Shown: positions 32,045 through 42,512, numbered from the stretch's first letter. The stretch: 64,000 nt of DNA from Nocardiopsis alba DSM 43377 (GCF_000341225.1 NZ_ANAC01000003.1:124001-188000); one strand, 5' to 3'. Made by a program: numbers and translations. The notes: generated from the sequence alone by a model not told the origin.

Positions 32045-33313
32045 ATGAGCAATGACATTCTGCGGTTCGCCACTGCGGGCTCCGTCGACGACGGCAAGAG
32101 CACCCTGATCGGCCGGCTGCTGTACGACTCCAAGTCGATCTTCGAGGACCAACTCGACGCGGTGGAGCGCACCAGCGTCGCCCGGGGCGAGGAGCAGACC
32201 AACCTGGCGCTGCTCACCGACGGCCTTCGCGCCGAGCGGGAGCAGGGCATCACCATCGACGTGGCCTATCGCTACTTCGCCACCCCCAAGCGCACCTTCA
32301 TCATCGCCGACACCCCCGGCCACATCCAGTACACCCGGAACATGGTCACCGGAGCCTCTACGGCGGATCTGGCGATCATCCTGGTCGACGCCCGTAAGGG
32401 CCTTCAGGAGCAGAGCCGCCGGCACGCCTTCCTCGCCACCCTGCTCCAGGTTCCGCACCTGGTGCTGGCGGTCAACAAGATGGACCTGGTCGACTACTCC
32501 CAGGAGCGCTTCGAGGAGATCAAGGCCGAGTTCGCGGAGTTCGCGGCCAAGCTGGACACCCGCGACCTCGCCTTCGTCCCGATCTCGGCGCTGCACGGCG
32601 ACAACGTGGTGAGCCGCTCGGAGAACATGCCGTGGTATGAGGGCGGCTCTCTGCTCCATCACCTGGAGAACGTCCACATCGCCTCCGACCGCAATCTGAT
32701 CGACGTGCGCTTCCCCGTTCAGTACGTGATCCGGCCGCACCGTTCCAGCGACCCCGAACTGCACGACTACCGCGGTTACGCGGGCCGGCTCGCGGGCGGA
32801 GTGCTCAAGCCGGGGGACGAGGTCGTCCATCTTCCCTCCGGCCTGGCCACCCGGGTGGCCAGGATTTCGACGGCCGACGGCGAGGTCGCCGAGGCCTTCT
32901 CGCCGATGTCGGTCACCCTCCTGTTGGAGGACGAGATCGACATCTCGCGGGGCGACATGATCTGCCGGCCCAACAACACCCCGGTGGTCTCCCAGGACAT
33001 CGAGGCGATGGTGTGCTGGATGACGGACGCGCGCAAACTCACCCCCCGTTCCAAGCTCATCGTGAAGCACACGACCCGCACCGCGAAGGTGATGGTCAAG
33101 GATCTGCGCTACCGCCTGGACGTCAACACGTTGCACAGGGACGAGCAGGCCGACCACCTGGCGCTCAACGAGATCGGGCGGGTGCGGCTGCGCTCCACCC
33201 AGCCCCTGTTCGTGGACGAGTACGCGAAGAACCGTCAGACCGGCGGTTTCATCCTCATCGACGAGGCCACCAACGTCACCGTCGGGGCGGGCATGGTCGT
33301 CAAGGCCGACTGA
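32045..33313 (+). CDS. cysN: Sulfate adenylyltransferase subunit 1 (GTPase)
   Basis: 422 residues; GTPase that drives CysD. Seen: ATAGSVDDGKSTLIGRLLYD (P-loop), GITIDVAYRYF (switch I), IIADTPGHIQYTRNM (G3) and VNKMDLVDY (G4), followed by two beta-barrel domains. It ends at about 422 residues with no CysC-type APS kinase domain, so PAPS formation needs a separate APS kinase not in this window. It follows cysD by 64 bp. Confidence 0.96.
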   Translation: MSNDILRFATAGSVDDGKSTLIGRLLYDSKSIFEDQLDAVERTSVARGEEQTNLALLTDGLRAEREQGITIDVAYRYFATPKRTFIIADTPGHIQYTRNMVTGASTADLAIILVDARKGLQEQSRRHAFLATLLQVPHLVLAVNKMDLVDYSQERFEEIKAEFAEFAAKLDTRDLAFVPISALHGDNVVSRSENMPWYEGGSLLHHLENVHIASDRNLIDVRFPVQYVIRPHRSSDPELHDYRGYAGRLAGGVLKPGDEVVHLPSGLATRVARISTADGEVAEAFSPMSVTLLLEDEIDISRGDMICRPNNTPVVSQDIEAMVCWMTDARKLTPRSKLIVKHTTRTAKVMVKDLRYRLDVNTLHRDEQADHLALNEIGRVRLRSTQPLFVDEYAKNRQTGGFILIDEATNVTVGAGMVVKAD

Positions 33314-33327
33314 CCTCCCCCACGCCG

Positions 33328-33367
33328 CACGAGAGCGGGATCGCCTTCGGGCGGTCCCGCTCTCGTG
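33328..33367 (+). terminator. UUCG-loop terminator after cysN
   Basis: An 18-bp stem running CACGAGAGCGGGA...CGCC with one T-G wobble closes a TTCG tetraloop. It lies 14 bases after the stop. Confidence 0.8.
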
Positions 33368-33770
33368 TGTTCGGGGGCGGATCGAGTCGCCCTCGGACCT
33401 GCGGATCGAAGGTGAGATCCTGCAGTCGTATTTCCAGATGTAAAAGAAACATAAGTCTTTTTCCGGGCCCCGGTTCCAGTCGGTTCGGTGTTAATGGGGT
33501 CTCTGGAGGGGGTGGGGTTACCGGGCGTTAGGTGCCTGTCCAGCGGGTCGGACCTGGCGTGGTGTCAGGCATCGAAGGGGTGAACGTGCCCGGGTGTCAG
33601 ACATGGGATGAATGAAACGAGAAGAAAAAAATCCCTGGGGCTCTGGCAATAACGGTTCAAGTCTGCCTAAAGTGTCCAAATCGCAGGTGGGTCTCAATCG
33701 GGCGAATACGCACGGTGAGGACCCCTCTGTGTACCCCTGACCCCCGATCTCCCTCATAAGGAGGAACCGC
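33368..33770 (+). promoter_or_regulatory. 400-bp region upstream of the secreted protease with direct repeats
   Basis: No gene is supported. Composition is more AT-rich than its surroundings (A-rich runs near 33441-33462 and 33618-33632). Two direct repeats GGTGTCAGRCAT lie at 33561-33572 and 33593-33604, exactly 32 bp apart (three helical turns), a spacing typical of activator sites. A TAAAGT -10-like hexamer lies near 33668. The ribosome site AAGGAGG is at about 33759-33765. Confidence 0.45.
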
Positions 33771-34928
<1,158 letters not shown>

Positions 34929-34987
34929 GACCCACCGGGCTGTGGAGACCCCGCGCGTCCACAATCCGGAGTGAGGATCGACGGGAC

Positions 34988-35024
34988 GGCCCCGGGCCGG
35001 AGGGAGACCTCCGGTCCGGGGCCG
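34988..35024 (+). terminator. Hairpin after subtilase
   Basis: CGGCCCCGG-G-CCGGAGG pairs with CCTCCGG-T-CCGGGGCCG (about 16 bp plus one G-T), closing a short GAGA loop. Confidence 0.7.
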
Positions 35025-35098
35025 CGTCGTGTCCGGGGCTCCCCGACACCGACGACCTTCCGGTCATGGTCCGTCACCGAAAGTAATAACCTGAAGGT

Positions 35099-36025
35099 GT
35101 GGATGGATATCGTCTGATCTTCGTCGGAGGAATGGGCCGCTCCGGTTCGACCCTGATCGAACGTCTCCTCGGTGAGCTGCCCGGGTTCTGCTCCGTCGGA
35201 GAGACCGTGCACCTGTGGCGCCGGGGGCTGTTGGAGAACGAGCGCTGCGGCTGTGGGAAGGCCTTTCTCGACTGCGGCTTCTGGAGCGAGGTCGGGGAAC
35301 GGGCCTTCGGCGGCTGGGGAGGCCTGGACGTGGACGGGGTCCTGCGCCTCAAGGACGGCGTGGATCGCACCCGTTTCCTGCCGGCCCTGCTCGACGGAGA
35401 GTGGGGGAACGGCGCGTTCGCGACGCGCGGCCGCCTCTACGTCGACCTCTACCACCGGCTCCACGGGGCGGTGGCGGAGGTCTCCGGGGCGCGGGTGGTC
35501 GTCGACGCGAGCAAACACGCCTCCCTCGCGGCCTGCCTGAGGCGCGGGTACGGCGATCGGATGCGCCTTCTGCACGTGGTGCGTGACCCTCGGGCGGTGG
35601 CCCACTCCTGGGGCAGGAGGGTGGCCCGCCCCGACGCCTCGCCCGACAGTCGGGAGAAGGAGATGGCGCGCTACTCCGCGGGCCGTGCGGCGGTCCAGTG
35701 GATGACCCAGAACGCCACCCTGGACGCGCTGGCGCGGCGAGGGGTGGCCACGCTCAGGGTCCGCTACGAGGACTTCGTGGCCGACCCCGACCGGGAGTTC
35801 GGCCGGATCGCCGACTTCGTGGGCCACGACGGTCCGCCGCTCGACCTGGGGGGCGCGGGGGTGGAGCCGACCGAGGGACACGCGGTCTCCGGGAACCCGA
35901 TGCGCTTCCGGTCCGGCCCGGTGGGGGTCCGGGCGGATCACCGCTGGCGCGAGGAGTTCGCCCCGTGGAGGCGGTGTCTGGTCGAGGCGGTCACCGCCCC
36001 CACTCGTGGGCGCTACGGGTACTGA
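35099..36025 (+). CDS. PAPS-dependent sulfotransferase
   Basis: 308 residues. Seen: N-terminal 5'-PAPS loop FVGGMGRSGSTLIERLLGEL and the 3'-phosphate site LLHVVRDPRAVAHSWGRR, with a Cys-rich insert near residues 50-60 (RCGCGKAFLDCG). It transfers sulfate from PAPS to a hydroxyl or amine, here probably a sugar of the locus polysaccharide or its lipid-linked precursor. TAATAA at about 35083-35088 is a plausible -10, with transcription starting at or near GTG 35099, so the message may be leaderless. Confidence 0.88.
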   Translation: MDGYRLIFVGGMGRSGSTLIERLLGELPGFCSVGETVHLWRRGLLENERCGCGKAFLDCGFWSEVGERAFGGWGGLDVDGVLRLKDGVDRTRFLPALLDGEWGNGAFATRGRLYVDLYHRLHGAVAEVSGARVVVDASKHASLAACLRRGYGDRMRLLHVVRDPRAVAHSWGRRVARPDASPDSREKEMARYSAGRAAVQWMTQNATLDALARRGVATLRVRYEDFVADPDREFGRIADFVGHDGPPLDLGGAGVEPTEGHAVSGNPMRFRSGPVGVRADHRWREEFAPWRRCLVEAVTAPTRGRYGY

Positions 36026-36127
36026 TGTCCCCCTATGTGCTCAGGGGGTGTCGCCTGCACGGAAAATAACGTATCGTCATACCTTTGTTACCCTGTGTCA
36101 TCTAAGGGGAAGAGGAGGCGATGGATC

Positions 36128-37282
36128 ATGGGTGGCGGACCGATACGGGGCATGGCCGCGACGGGGGCGCTCCTCTTCGCGCTGGGACTGGCCGGGGCCG
36201 GAGACACGCCCACGGTCGCGGACGCGCCGAAGGCGCCGAAGGCCCGCCCCCTGACCGCCCTGCGACCACCTCCGAACCCGGAGGCCCTTCTCGGGCTACC
36301 GCCGGTCGGAGCGACCGGCTGCACCGTCTCGGAGATCCTCGAGACCTCCTGCGGCGTCTGGTGGGGGGCCAGTCCCTACCAGGACGAGGTCGAACCGCTG
36401 GAGGAGGCGGTCGGCCGGAACATGGACATCGTCTACACCTGGCGGGGGATCGACCAGGCCAGGGTGCCCGGAGAGCGCGAACTGCGGATGATCGAGGAGG
36501 GCCGCTTCGTCCACACCAACATCGAGGCGCGCCGTTTCGGCTCTCCCGGCCGTCCGGACATCCCCTACCGGGAGATCATCGCCGGAGAGTTCGACGACTC
36601 CCTCCGTTCCCAGGCACGCGCCGTCGCCGAGACCGGGGTCCCCTACTTCATCACCTTCGACCACGAGGCCGACGCCAACCGACGCTACAACCGTCGAGGC
36701 ACCCCCGAGGAGTTCGTCGAATCCTGGCGGCACATCGTCGACCTGTACCGGCGAGAGGGGGCCGACAACGCCGTCTGGGTGTGGAACGTGACCGGCTGGC
36801 CCGACAACCTCGATCGGCTCCCCGGGCTCTGGCCGGGCAACGACTACGTCGACTGGCTCAGTTGGGAGGCCTACAACATGACCGACTGTGACTCCCAGCC
36901 GAACTGGAACCACGTGGTCTCCTTCGAGGAGGCGTTGGCCCCCGCCTACGAGTGGATCCAACGGGAGGGGCCCGAGCACGGGATCGACCCGACCAAACCG
37001 GTCATGATCGGTGAGATGGGCACCACCGACATCGGGGCCACCGAGACCTACGAGTGGTACGCCGAGATCCCCGAGGTCCTCAAACGTTACGAGCGCGTCC
37101 GCGCGGTCAAGCTCTGGGACAACAAGGTCTCCGAGGGCTGCGACTTCCGTGTGAGCGTCAACCCCCATGCCCTGCGCGGTTTCAAGCTGGCCGGCCAGGA
37201 CCCGTACGTGAACCTGCCCGACCGGGTACGCGAACTGGTCGACTTCGCCGAGCGGCGCAAGCAGGGGCGGGAACAGGACTGA
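36128..37282 (+). CDS. Secreted GH26-like glycoside hydrolase
   Basis: 384 residues. A short signal-like helix (MAATGALLFALGLAGAG) is followed by a Pro/Ala linker and a TIM-barrel domain. Seen: GVWWGASPYQDEVEPLEEAVGR at the barrel start, FITFDHEADANRRYNR with a Glu in the GH26 acid/base position, VWVWNVTGWPDN, DYVDWLSWEAYNM, and PVMIGEMGTTD with a Glu in the nucleophile position. GH26 enzymes cleave beta-1,4-mannans and related polymers; polysaccharide loci often encode such an enzyme to trim or release the product. ATG 36128 is preceded by GAGGAGG at 36114-36120. Confidence 0.85.
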   Translation: MGGGPIRGMAATGALLFALGLAGAGDTPTVADAPKAPKARPLTALRPPPNPEALLGLPPVGATGCTVSEILETSCGVWWGASPYQDEVEPLEEAVGRNMDIVYTWRGIDQARVPGERELRMIEEGRFVHTNIEARRFGSPGRPDIPYREIIAGEFDDSLRSQARAVAETGVPYFITFDHEADANRRYNRRGTPEEFVESWRHIVDLYRREGADNAVWVWNVTGWPDNLDRLPGLWPGNDYVDWLSWEAYNMTDCDSQPNWNHVVSFEEALAPAYEWIQREGPEHGIDPTKPVMIGEMGTTDIGATETYEWYAEIPEVLKRYERVRAVKLWDNKVSEGCDFRVSVNPHALRGFKLAGQDPYVNLPDRVRELVDFAERRKQGREQD

Positions 37283-37330
37283 CGGTCGGGGAAGGCACCG
37301 GTCGGGCGCGGCCGGCGTCCTCCCCGACCG
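37283..37330. terminator. Hairpin between GH26 and GNAT genes
   Basis: CGGTCGGGGA (37283-37292) pairs with TCCCCGACCG (37321-37330), with additional GC pairing inside. It serves the convergent genes. Confidence 0.6.
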
Positions 37331-37331
37331 T

Positions 37332-37916
37332 TCAGCCCCCCGCGGGCCGGGACATCGCCCAGGTACGCGGACCGCCGTCGGGAAGGTCGTACTCGGCGTC
37401 GACGGTGAACCCCAGAGACTCGTACAGGCGCACGTTCCCCCGGGCGGAGGTCTCCAGGAAGGCGGGCACGCCGCCGGCGTCGGCCTCGCGCAGACCGGCG
37501 CGAACGACCTCTCGGCCCAGTCCGCGCCCCTGGGCGTCGGGGCGGACCCCGACCGTGCCCAGGAACCACACCGGTCCGGTCGGGCGGTGGCGCTCCATGG
37601 TCGCCTCCGCCGAGGCGTAGGCGTCGGCCCGGTCCCCGGCCAGTTCGATCAGGGTGGGCAGGAGCCGTTCCAGCGTGACGTCGGCCCCACCCGAGTCCGG
37701 GGTCGACCACACGGCGACGGCGGCCAGGTCATCGGAGACGTGGACGCGTCCGTGCGGCAGACCGACCTCGGCGAGGAAGATCCGCTGGAACTCCCGGAGC
37801 CGCGCGAGGTGGTCGTCGGCGGTGATCGTGTGCCGTGTGAACGGATAGTCGGCGAACGCCTCCGCCAACGTGTCCGCGGCCCCCTCCACGTCCGCGACCG
37901 TGGCCTCTCTGATCAT
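37332..37916 (-). CDS. GNAT-family N-acetyltransferase
   Basis: 194 residues. Seen: N-terminal IREATVADVEGAADTLAEAF, and the acetyl-CoA motif A WFLGTVGVRPDAQGRGLGRE (R/QxxGxG/A as QGRGLG), followed by ETSARGNVRLYESLGF. It acetylates an unknown amine. GGGGGAG lies 5-11 bases before ATG 37916. It stands between the two arms of the polysaccharide locus with no clear connection to it. Confidence 0.9.
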   Translation of the reverse strand: MIREATVADVEGAADTLAEAFADYPFTRHTITADDHLARLREFQRIFLAEVGLPHGRVHVSDDLAAVAVWSTPDSGGADVTLERLLPTLIELAGDRADAYASAEATMERHRPTGPVWFLGTVGVRPDAQGRGLGREVVRAGLREADAGGVPAFLETSARGNVRLYESLGFTVDAEYDLPDGGPRTWAMSRPAGG

Positions 37917-38035
37917 GTGTCTCCCCCTTCGAACCCACCGGCGGAACCGCCGGCCTCACCCGGAGGTTAGTGACCCCTCCCCCCGCGACGCCACGTATTT
38001 CGAGGCCGTCCCGGACGGGACGGCCCCGAACGTTC

Positions 38036-39538
38036 TCAGACGCCCTTGCCGCGCAGATGGAGCATGCGCAGGATCCAGCCCGGAGGCACCCCGCAGATCA
38101 CCAGGAACGCCAGGTAGGCCCGCCCTTCGGTCGGGCGTGCCCGCAGGGTGGTGCCGATCCAGCGGAGAGCCCGCCCACGACGGCCGGCCGAGGCCTCGGC
38201 GAAGGCGATCTGGCCGGTGATGCGGGCGTAGCCGCGCGGCACCAGACGGAACTCCGGGTAGCGCCTCAACAACCAGCGCAGCGCGGTGGAGATGGTCTGC
38301 CAACGTTCGGCGAAGAAGGACTTGCGATGCCACAGCACCCGTACGCCCGCCTCGGGGATGTTGCGGATCGGCCCCCGCCGCGCCAGACGCAGCAGCAGCT
38401 CGTAGTCCTCGGCGTAGCTGCCCGGGATCTCCTCGCTCACCGCGCCGCAACCGTCCACCATGGCCGAACGGCGGATGAGGAAGGTGGAGGGGTGCAGCTC
38501 GGTCAGGCGCGAACCCAACAGGTCTCCGAAGGAGACGCTGGTGCGGTCCAGGACCCGCTCGGACTCCACCTTGTCGTAGACCACCCGGATCCCGCAGCAC
38601 ACCATGTCCGTTCCGGGTTCGGAACGCATGATCTCCACTTGGGCGCGGAGCTTGTCGGGCAGCCAGGTGTCGTCGTCGTCGCAGAAGGCCACCAGGTCGG
38701 TGACGGCGGCCAGCACCCCGGTGTTGCGCGCTCCCGCCAGCCCGGGCGTCTGCGTGTTGGTCATCACCTCGACCCGACGTTCCCCCTCGTCCAGGGCGAG
38801 GGAGGGGTCGGGGCGGTCGTTGTCGAACACCACGATCGTGGTGACGCGCCCCGGGTAGTCCTGTTCGGCCACCGCCCTCAACGTGCGGCGCAGCAGTTCG
38901 GGGCGGCCCCGGGTCGGGACGACCACGGTCACCTCCGGCCAGGTGTCGTCCACGACCGCGGTGGGCGTGACCGGTTCGGTCGTGGCGCCGTCGGTCACCA
39001 AGTCGATGAGCTCTCCGGCGCGCAGGGCCGCCCGCTCGGCCCCGCCGTCGGTCTCGGGTGCCACGCGGAAGTCCTCCGGGGAGGCCAACGCCTTGTCGAT
39101 GAACGTGTGCAGTTGTTGGGCGGTCGAGCAGCCGCGGATCCGGCCGGCCCCCTCCATGCGTTCGACGAACAGCAGCTGGTGGTCGTCGACGTGCTCCTCC
39201 AACTCCGGGTCCCTGGCCACCACGATGGGCATCCGGCCCGCCGACCTGGCCTGGGTGATCGTGCCGGGGCCGCCATGGGCGACCACCACCCTCGCGTGCC
39301 GCATCGCCTCGGTCAGTTCGTCCCCGGGCAGGAACGGAACGCCGGAGGCCCGCTCCGGCGCGGATCCGTGCCCGTACTGGACGAGGATCCTCAGGTCCGG
39401 GTGGCGGCGGGCGTAGTCGTCGATCCAGCGCACGAGGCGGTCGAACGCGTGGTGGTCGGTGCCGACGCTGACGACCACGTCGGGATGGTCGTCCTCGTCG
39501 TCTCGGTGCGGATTCGGGCGTGTGGTCTGTTCGGTCAC
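38036..39538 (-). CDS. Fused glycosyltransferase: PssE/Alg13-like domain plus GT2 domain
   Basis: 500 residues in two parts. Residues about 18-175 resemble the Alg13/PssE (GT28 C-terminal) half of a two-protein glycosyltransferase: VVVSVGTDHHAFDRLVRWI, ILVQYGHGSAP and VVVAHGGPGTITQARSAGRM. Residues about 200-440 form a GT-A family 2 domain: VTVVVPTRGRPELLRRTLRA, VAFCDDDDTWLPDK with the metal DxD, and GSYAEDYELLLRLAR. The preceding gene encodes the Alg14/PssD partner and overlaps by 4 bases (GTGA). The fusion could thus add two consecutive sugars. Confidence 0.88.
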   Translation of the reverse strand: MTEQTTRPNPHRDDEDDHPDVVVSVGTDHHAFDRLVRWIDDYARRHPDLRILVQYGHGSAPERASGVPFLPGDELTEAMRHARVVVAHGGPGTITQARSAGRMPIVVARDPELEEHVDDHQLLFVERMEGAGRIRGCSTAQQLHTFIDKALASPEDFRVAPETDGGAERAALRAGELIDLVTDGATTEPVTPTAVVDDTWPEVTVVVPTRGRPELLRRTLRAVAEQDYPGRVTTIVVFDNDRPDPSLALDEGERRVEVMTNTQTPGLAGARNTGVLAAVTDLVAFCDDDDTWLPDKLRAQVEIMRSEPGTDMVCCGIRVVYDKVESERVLDRTSVSFGDLLGSRLTELHPSTFLIRRSAMVDGCGAVSEEIPGSYAEDYELLLRLARRGPIRNIPEAGVRVLWHRKSFFAERWQTISTALRWLLRRYPEFRLVPRGYARITGQIAFAEASAGRRGRALRWIGTTLRARPTEGRAYLAFLVICGVPPGWILRMLHLRGKGV

Positions 39539-39993
39539 AGGAGTGGTCCTACGGTGATCGCGGTCGGCATGAACGAACGCTGTTCCTCCCATTGGGTGAG
39601 GAACAGCCTGGTGAACGGCTTGCAGAGACGGGCGGTGAGAGTGGGCGTGTCGATGCGGTCGTAGACCTCGATGTAGACGGTCGGGATCCGCAGCGCCCAG
39701 GCCAGCACGAAGAAGGGCAACGCGACCCCGGCTCCGGTGCTGACGACCACGGAGGGGCGCCGTCCGCCCATCACCCGTAGGGCCAGGACCGTGTTGCGCA
39801 GCAGGTTGCCGATGTGACGGGTGGTCGGGTGGAAGGCCCACCGCACGTTCTCCCCGCCGAGGGCGGCCTCGGCGTCGGGCGTGCGGAAGGTGACCCACAC
39901 GCGTTCTCTGTCCCGCCACCAAGGACGTAGCGAGCACAACTGGGTGAGGTGACCGCCGCTGGAGGCCACCAGAAGGACCGGACGTGCAGACAT
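39535..39993 (-). CDS. PssD/Alg14-like glycosyltransferase membrane subunit
   Basis: 152 residues. Seen: LLVASSGGHLTQLCSLRPWW, VVVSTGAGVALPFFVLAWALRIPTVYIE and a membrane-associating hydrophobic helix. In rhizobia PssD works with PssE to transfer glucuronic acid onto lipid-linked intermediates; in eukaryotes Alg14 anchors Alg13. The PssE-like partner is the N-terminal domain of the overlapping downstream gene. ATG 39993 begins just before the glycine-rich motif. Confidence 0.88.
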   Translation of the reverse strand: MSARPVLLVASSGGHLTQLCSLRPWWRDRERVWVTFRTPDAEAALGGENVRWAFHPTTRHIGNLLRNTVLALRVMGGRRPSVVVSTGAGVALPFFVLAWALRIPTVYIEVYDRIDTPTLTARLCKPFTRLFLTQWEEQRSFMPTAITVGPLL

Positions 39994-40061
39994 GTCGTGA
40001 TCAACTCATAACCGTGTGTCATGAACCGGGATGTGCGAGTGCGGGGTCGGGGCTCTCGGGT

Positions 40062-41558
40062 TCACCTCCACGACCTCAGGGACAGGTGGTCGCGCAGCCA
40101 CCACAGCGACGCCAGGTGCCCGAGGACGCCCGCGGCGATGGAGATCCCCAGGGCCGGAAGTCCGCCCCCGGTCATCGCCTCCACGACCCGGGGGAGTCCG
40201 CCGAACCACACCAGGGCGCAGCCCACGGCGACCAGGACCGGACGACTCACCGGATGCAGCGCCACCAAGGAACGCAACTGCCACAGGGGCAGGGTCTTGC
40301 GCACCAGTACCGCGATCACCAGTGCCACCGCCGCGCCCACCGCTCCGTGGGAGGGCACCAATAGCAGGCACACCCCCACGTTGGCCAGCAACGACAGCAG
40401 GTTGTTGAGCAGGTTCAGGCCGGTGCGTCCGGTCATGGTGAGCACGAGGTCTCCCATGCCCAGGACCGCCCCGGTCAACTGTCCGAGGCACACGGTCACC
40501 AGGACCACGGCGCCGGTCGCGTACGCGTCTCCGAACAGCCGCATCACCTCGGGGGCGAACACCAGCGCGGAGAGGTAGAGAGGCCAGTTCAGACACACCA
40601 GCCAGGCCGTTCCCGCCTGGTAGAGCGAGCGCACGCCCGAGTGGTCCTCCGCGGCCAGGAGCTCCACGAAACGGGGCTGTGCCGCGTACAGCACCGCCTG
40701 GGTGCCGAACTGGCCCACCACCATGATCCGGGTGGCGGCGGTGAAGACGGCGGCCCCGCTCAGGCCGCCGAGCAGTGCCACCATCACCACCCCGCCCCGC
40801 TGCACCCCCATCTGGGCGACCCCGCCCAGGGCGCGAGGGAGCGAGAAGGCCCAGAACCTCGCCGGGGTGACCGGGCCCTCGTCGTCGGGCGGCACGGCGA
40901 CGCTCTCGGGAACGGAGCGGCGTACGAGTCGACCCACCCAGAACCAGGCCAGCACCGCCGCCGGCAGGTAGGGGCCGGCCCAGGCCAGGGCCAGCAGCCC
41001 GACCGAACCGGTCAACGCGATCATTCCGACCAGCGCGAGCTGCGCCAGCGGCCGACCGACCCGGTCCACCAGGACGGTCGCCGACATGTCGTGATGGGCC
41101 CGGGTCGCGGCCAGGGCCGTGTCGGTGAGCACCGCGAACGGGAGGAACAGCGCCAGGATCCTCAGGTAGGCGGCGGCCTCCTCGGGGCCGAGGGCGTCGG
41201 CGAGGGGGTCGGCGAACACCAGCAGGAGCACCGAGACCAGGGACGCCGTCACCACCGCCGGTCCCATGGCCAGCCGCAACAGCGCGGGGACGCCTCCGGG
41301 GCGGCCGAACACCCGGAGCCGGGCGATGAAGTACACCAGCCCGTCCGGGGCTCCCAGGTTGGCCACCGCCGTCATGATCAGGAACACCGACGTCGCGGAG
41401 AACAGCAGGCCCGCCGTCTCCTGGGAGAAGGCGCGGGCGATCGCGACGATCAACGCCAGGTTGAGCGCGGCGCTCACCACCGCGCCCGCCATGTTGATCA
41501 CCCCGCCGCGCAGTACGCGGCGGGTTCCGCGGTCGACGCGGTGTTCCGCCGACGTCAC
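40062..41558 (-). CDS. Polysaccharide flippase (Wzx/MATE-like)
   Basis: 498 residues with about 12-14 hydrophobic helices throughout. It starts with RRVLRGGVINMAGAVVSAAL and includes SLPRALGGVAQMGVQRGGVVMVALLG near the middle, as in Wzx/MurJ-type exporters. It should flip the lipid-linked repeat unit across the membrane before polymerisation. GTG 41558 overlaps the sulfotransferase stop (GTGA); longer in-frame GTG starts exist, but the overlap repeats a pattern seen throughout this operon. Confidence 0.92.
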   Translation of the reverse strand: MTSAEHRVDRGTRRVLRGGVINMAGAVVSAALNLALIVAIARAFSQETAGLLFSATSVFLIMTAVANLGAPDGLVYFIARLRVFGRPGGVPALLRLAMGPAVVTASLVSVLLLVFADPLADALGPEEAAAYLRILALFLPFAVLTDTALAATRAHHDMSATVLVDRVGRPLAQLALVGMIALTGSVGLLALAWAGPYLPAAVLAWFWVGRLVRRSVPESVAVPPDDEGPVTPARFWAFSLPRALGGVAQMGVQRGGVVMVALLGGLSGAAVFTAATRIMVVGQFGTQAVLYAAQPRFVELLAAEDHSGVRSLYQAGTAWLVCLNWPLYLSALVFAPEVMRLFGDAYATGAVVLVTVCLGQLTGAVLGMGDLVLTMTGRTGLNLLNNLLSLLANVGVCLLLVPSHGAVGAAVALVIAVLVRKTLPLWQLRSLVALHPVSRPVLVAVGCALVWFGGLPRVVEAMTGGGLPALGISIAAGVLGHLASLWWLRDHLSLRSWR

Positions 41559-42430
41559 ATCGACCACGAGGGGGTGCGCCCCCACCAGTCGGCGAGGCGG
41601 GCGTCGCTCTCGGTGAACCGGGCGGTGAGTTCGGCGCGCAGGGAGTCCGGCATCACCGAGCGCTTACGGGCGTTGTGGCGGCCGGGCGCGGCCATGGGGG
41701 TGGTGGGCAGGCCCAGGAAGCGGACGATCTCCTCCAACGCGCGGGAGGTTCCGTCGAACAGGTCGGCGTAGTCCACCACGTGCATGCGATCCCGCCCCAC
41801 CCGGGCCTCCATGCGCAGCAGTTGATCCACGTAGTGTCCGCGCGCCACGTACCCGTGGTGCTGGTGGGAATGGGAGTAGTGGCCCGGGTCCTCGATCAGG
41901 CGCTCCTCGGCGCCCGCCAGACGCTCCGGCTCCAATTCGATCGCGCGCGCGAAGGATTCGGTCTCGAAGCCCCGGGCGGTTTCGTGGGCGTGCGCGGAGT
42001 AGGCCCGCTCGACCGGATCGCGCAGGAGCACCACGACCTTGACCCCGGGCAGTTCGCGGGCGATCCGCTCCGGGGCCAGGGGGTGGAACAGGTAGTACGG
42101 GCTGGACTCGAAGACCAGGGTCCGCGGTCGCCCCCATCGGGACCGCAGACCGCCGCGCAGAGGGAAGTGCGAGCGGTACCAGGACAGGCCGCGGTGGTAT
42201 CCCGTGTCGAAGTAGTGGACCCCCTTGCGCAGGGTCGGACCGGAGATCGCGGGGTGCGAGCACAAGGCCTTGAACAGCGAGGTGGTACCCGACCGCTGGG
42301 CTCCGCAGATGAGGAAGTCCGGCAGGGCCCTCGCCGGACTGGTCACGCCCCCCAGCCCGTCGGCGATCGGTAGCAGGGCGCGCCGGGCCGGGACGGCCAG
42401 GCGGTTCAGCGCAGAGGTGGCCCGGGACAT
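41555..42430 (-). CDS. PAPS-dependent sulfotransferase (heparan N-/O-sulfotransferase-like)
   Basis: 291 residues. Seen: 5'-PAPS loop FLICGAQRSGTTSLFKALCSHP, GVHYFDTGYHRGLSWYRSHFP, FESSPYYLFHPLAPERI and the 3'-phosphate site VVLLRDPVERAYSAHAHE, then a C-terminal FLGLPTTP region. This is the Sulfotransfer_1 layout used on glycans, with the KGVHYF and SHF landmarks typical of sugar sulfotransferases. GGAG lies 9-12 bases before ATG 42430. It is cotranscribed with the flippase, which suggests sulfation of the repeat before or at export. Confidence 0.92.
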   Translation of the reverse strand: MSRATSALNRLAVPARRALLPIADGLGGVTSPARALPDFLICGAQRSGTTSLFKALCSHPAISGPTLRKGVHYFDTGYHRGLSWYRSHFPLRGGLRSRWGRPRTLVFESSPYYLFHPLAPERIARELPGVKVVVLLRDPVERAYSAHAHETARGFETESFARAIELEPERLAGAEERLIEDPGHYSHSHQHHGYVARGHYVDQLLRMEARVGRDRMHVVDYADLFDGTSRALEEIVRFLGLPTTPMAAPGRHNARKRSVMPDSLRAELTARFTESDARLADWWGRTPSWSM

Positions 42431-42512
42431 CGCGAGCTCCTTCGTTGTGAGACGTGGCCCCGCCGCGGCGACGACGGGGTCGGGACGCGTGCCGTCCGAT
42501 GACATCGGTCGT

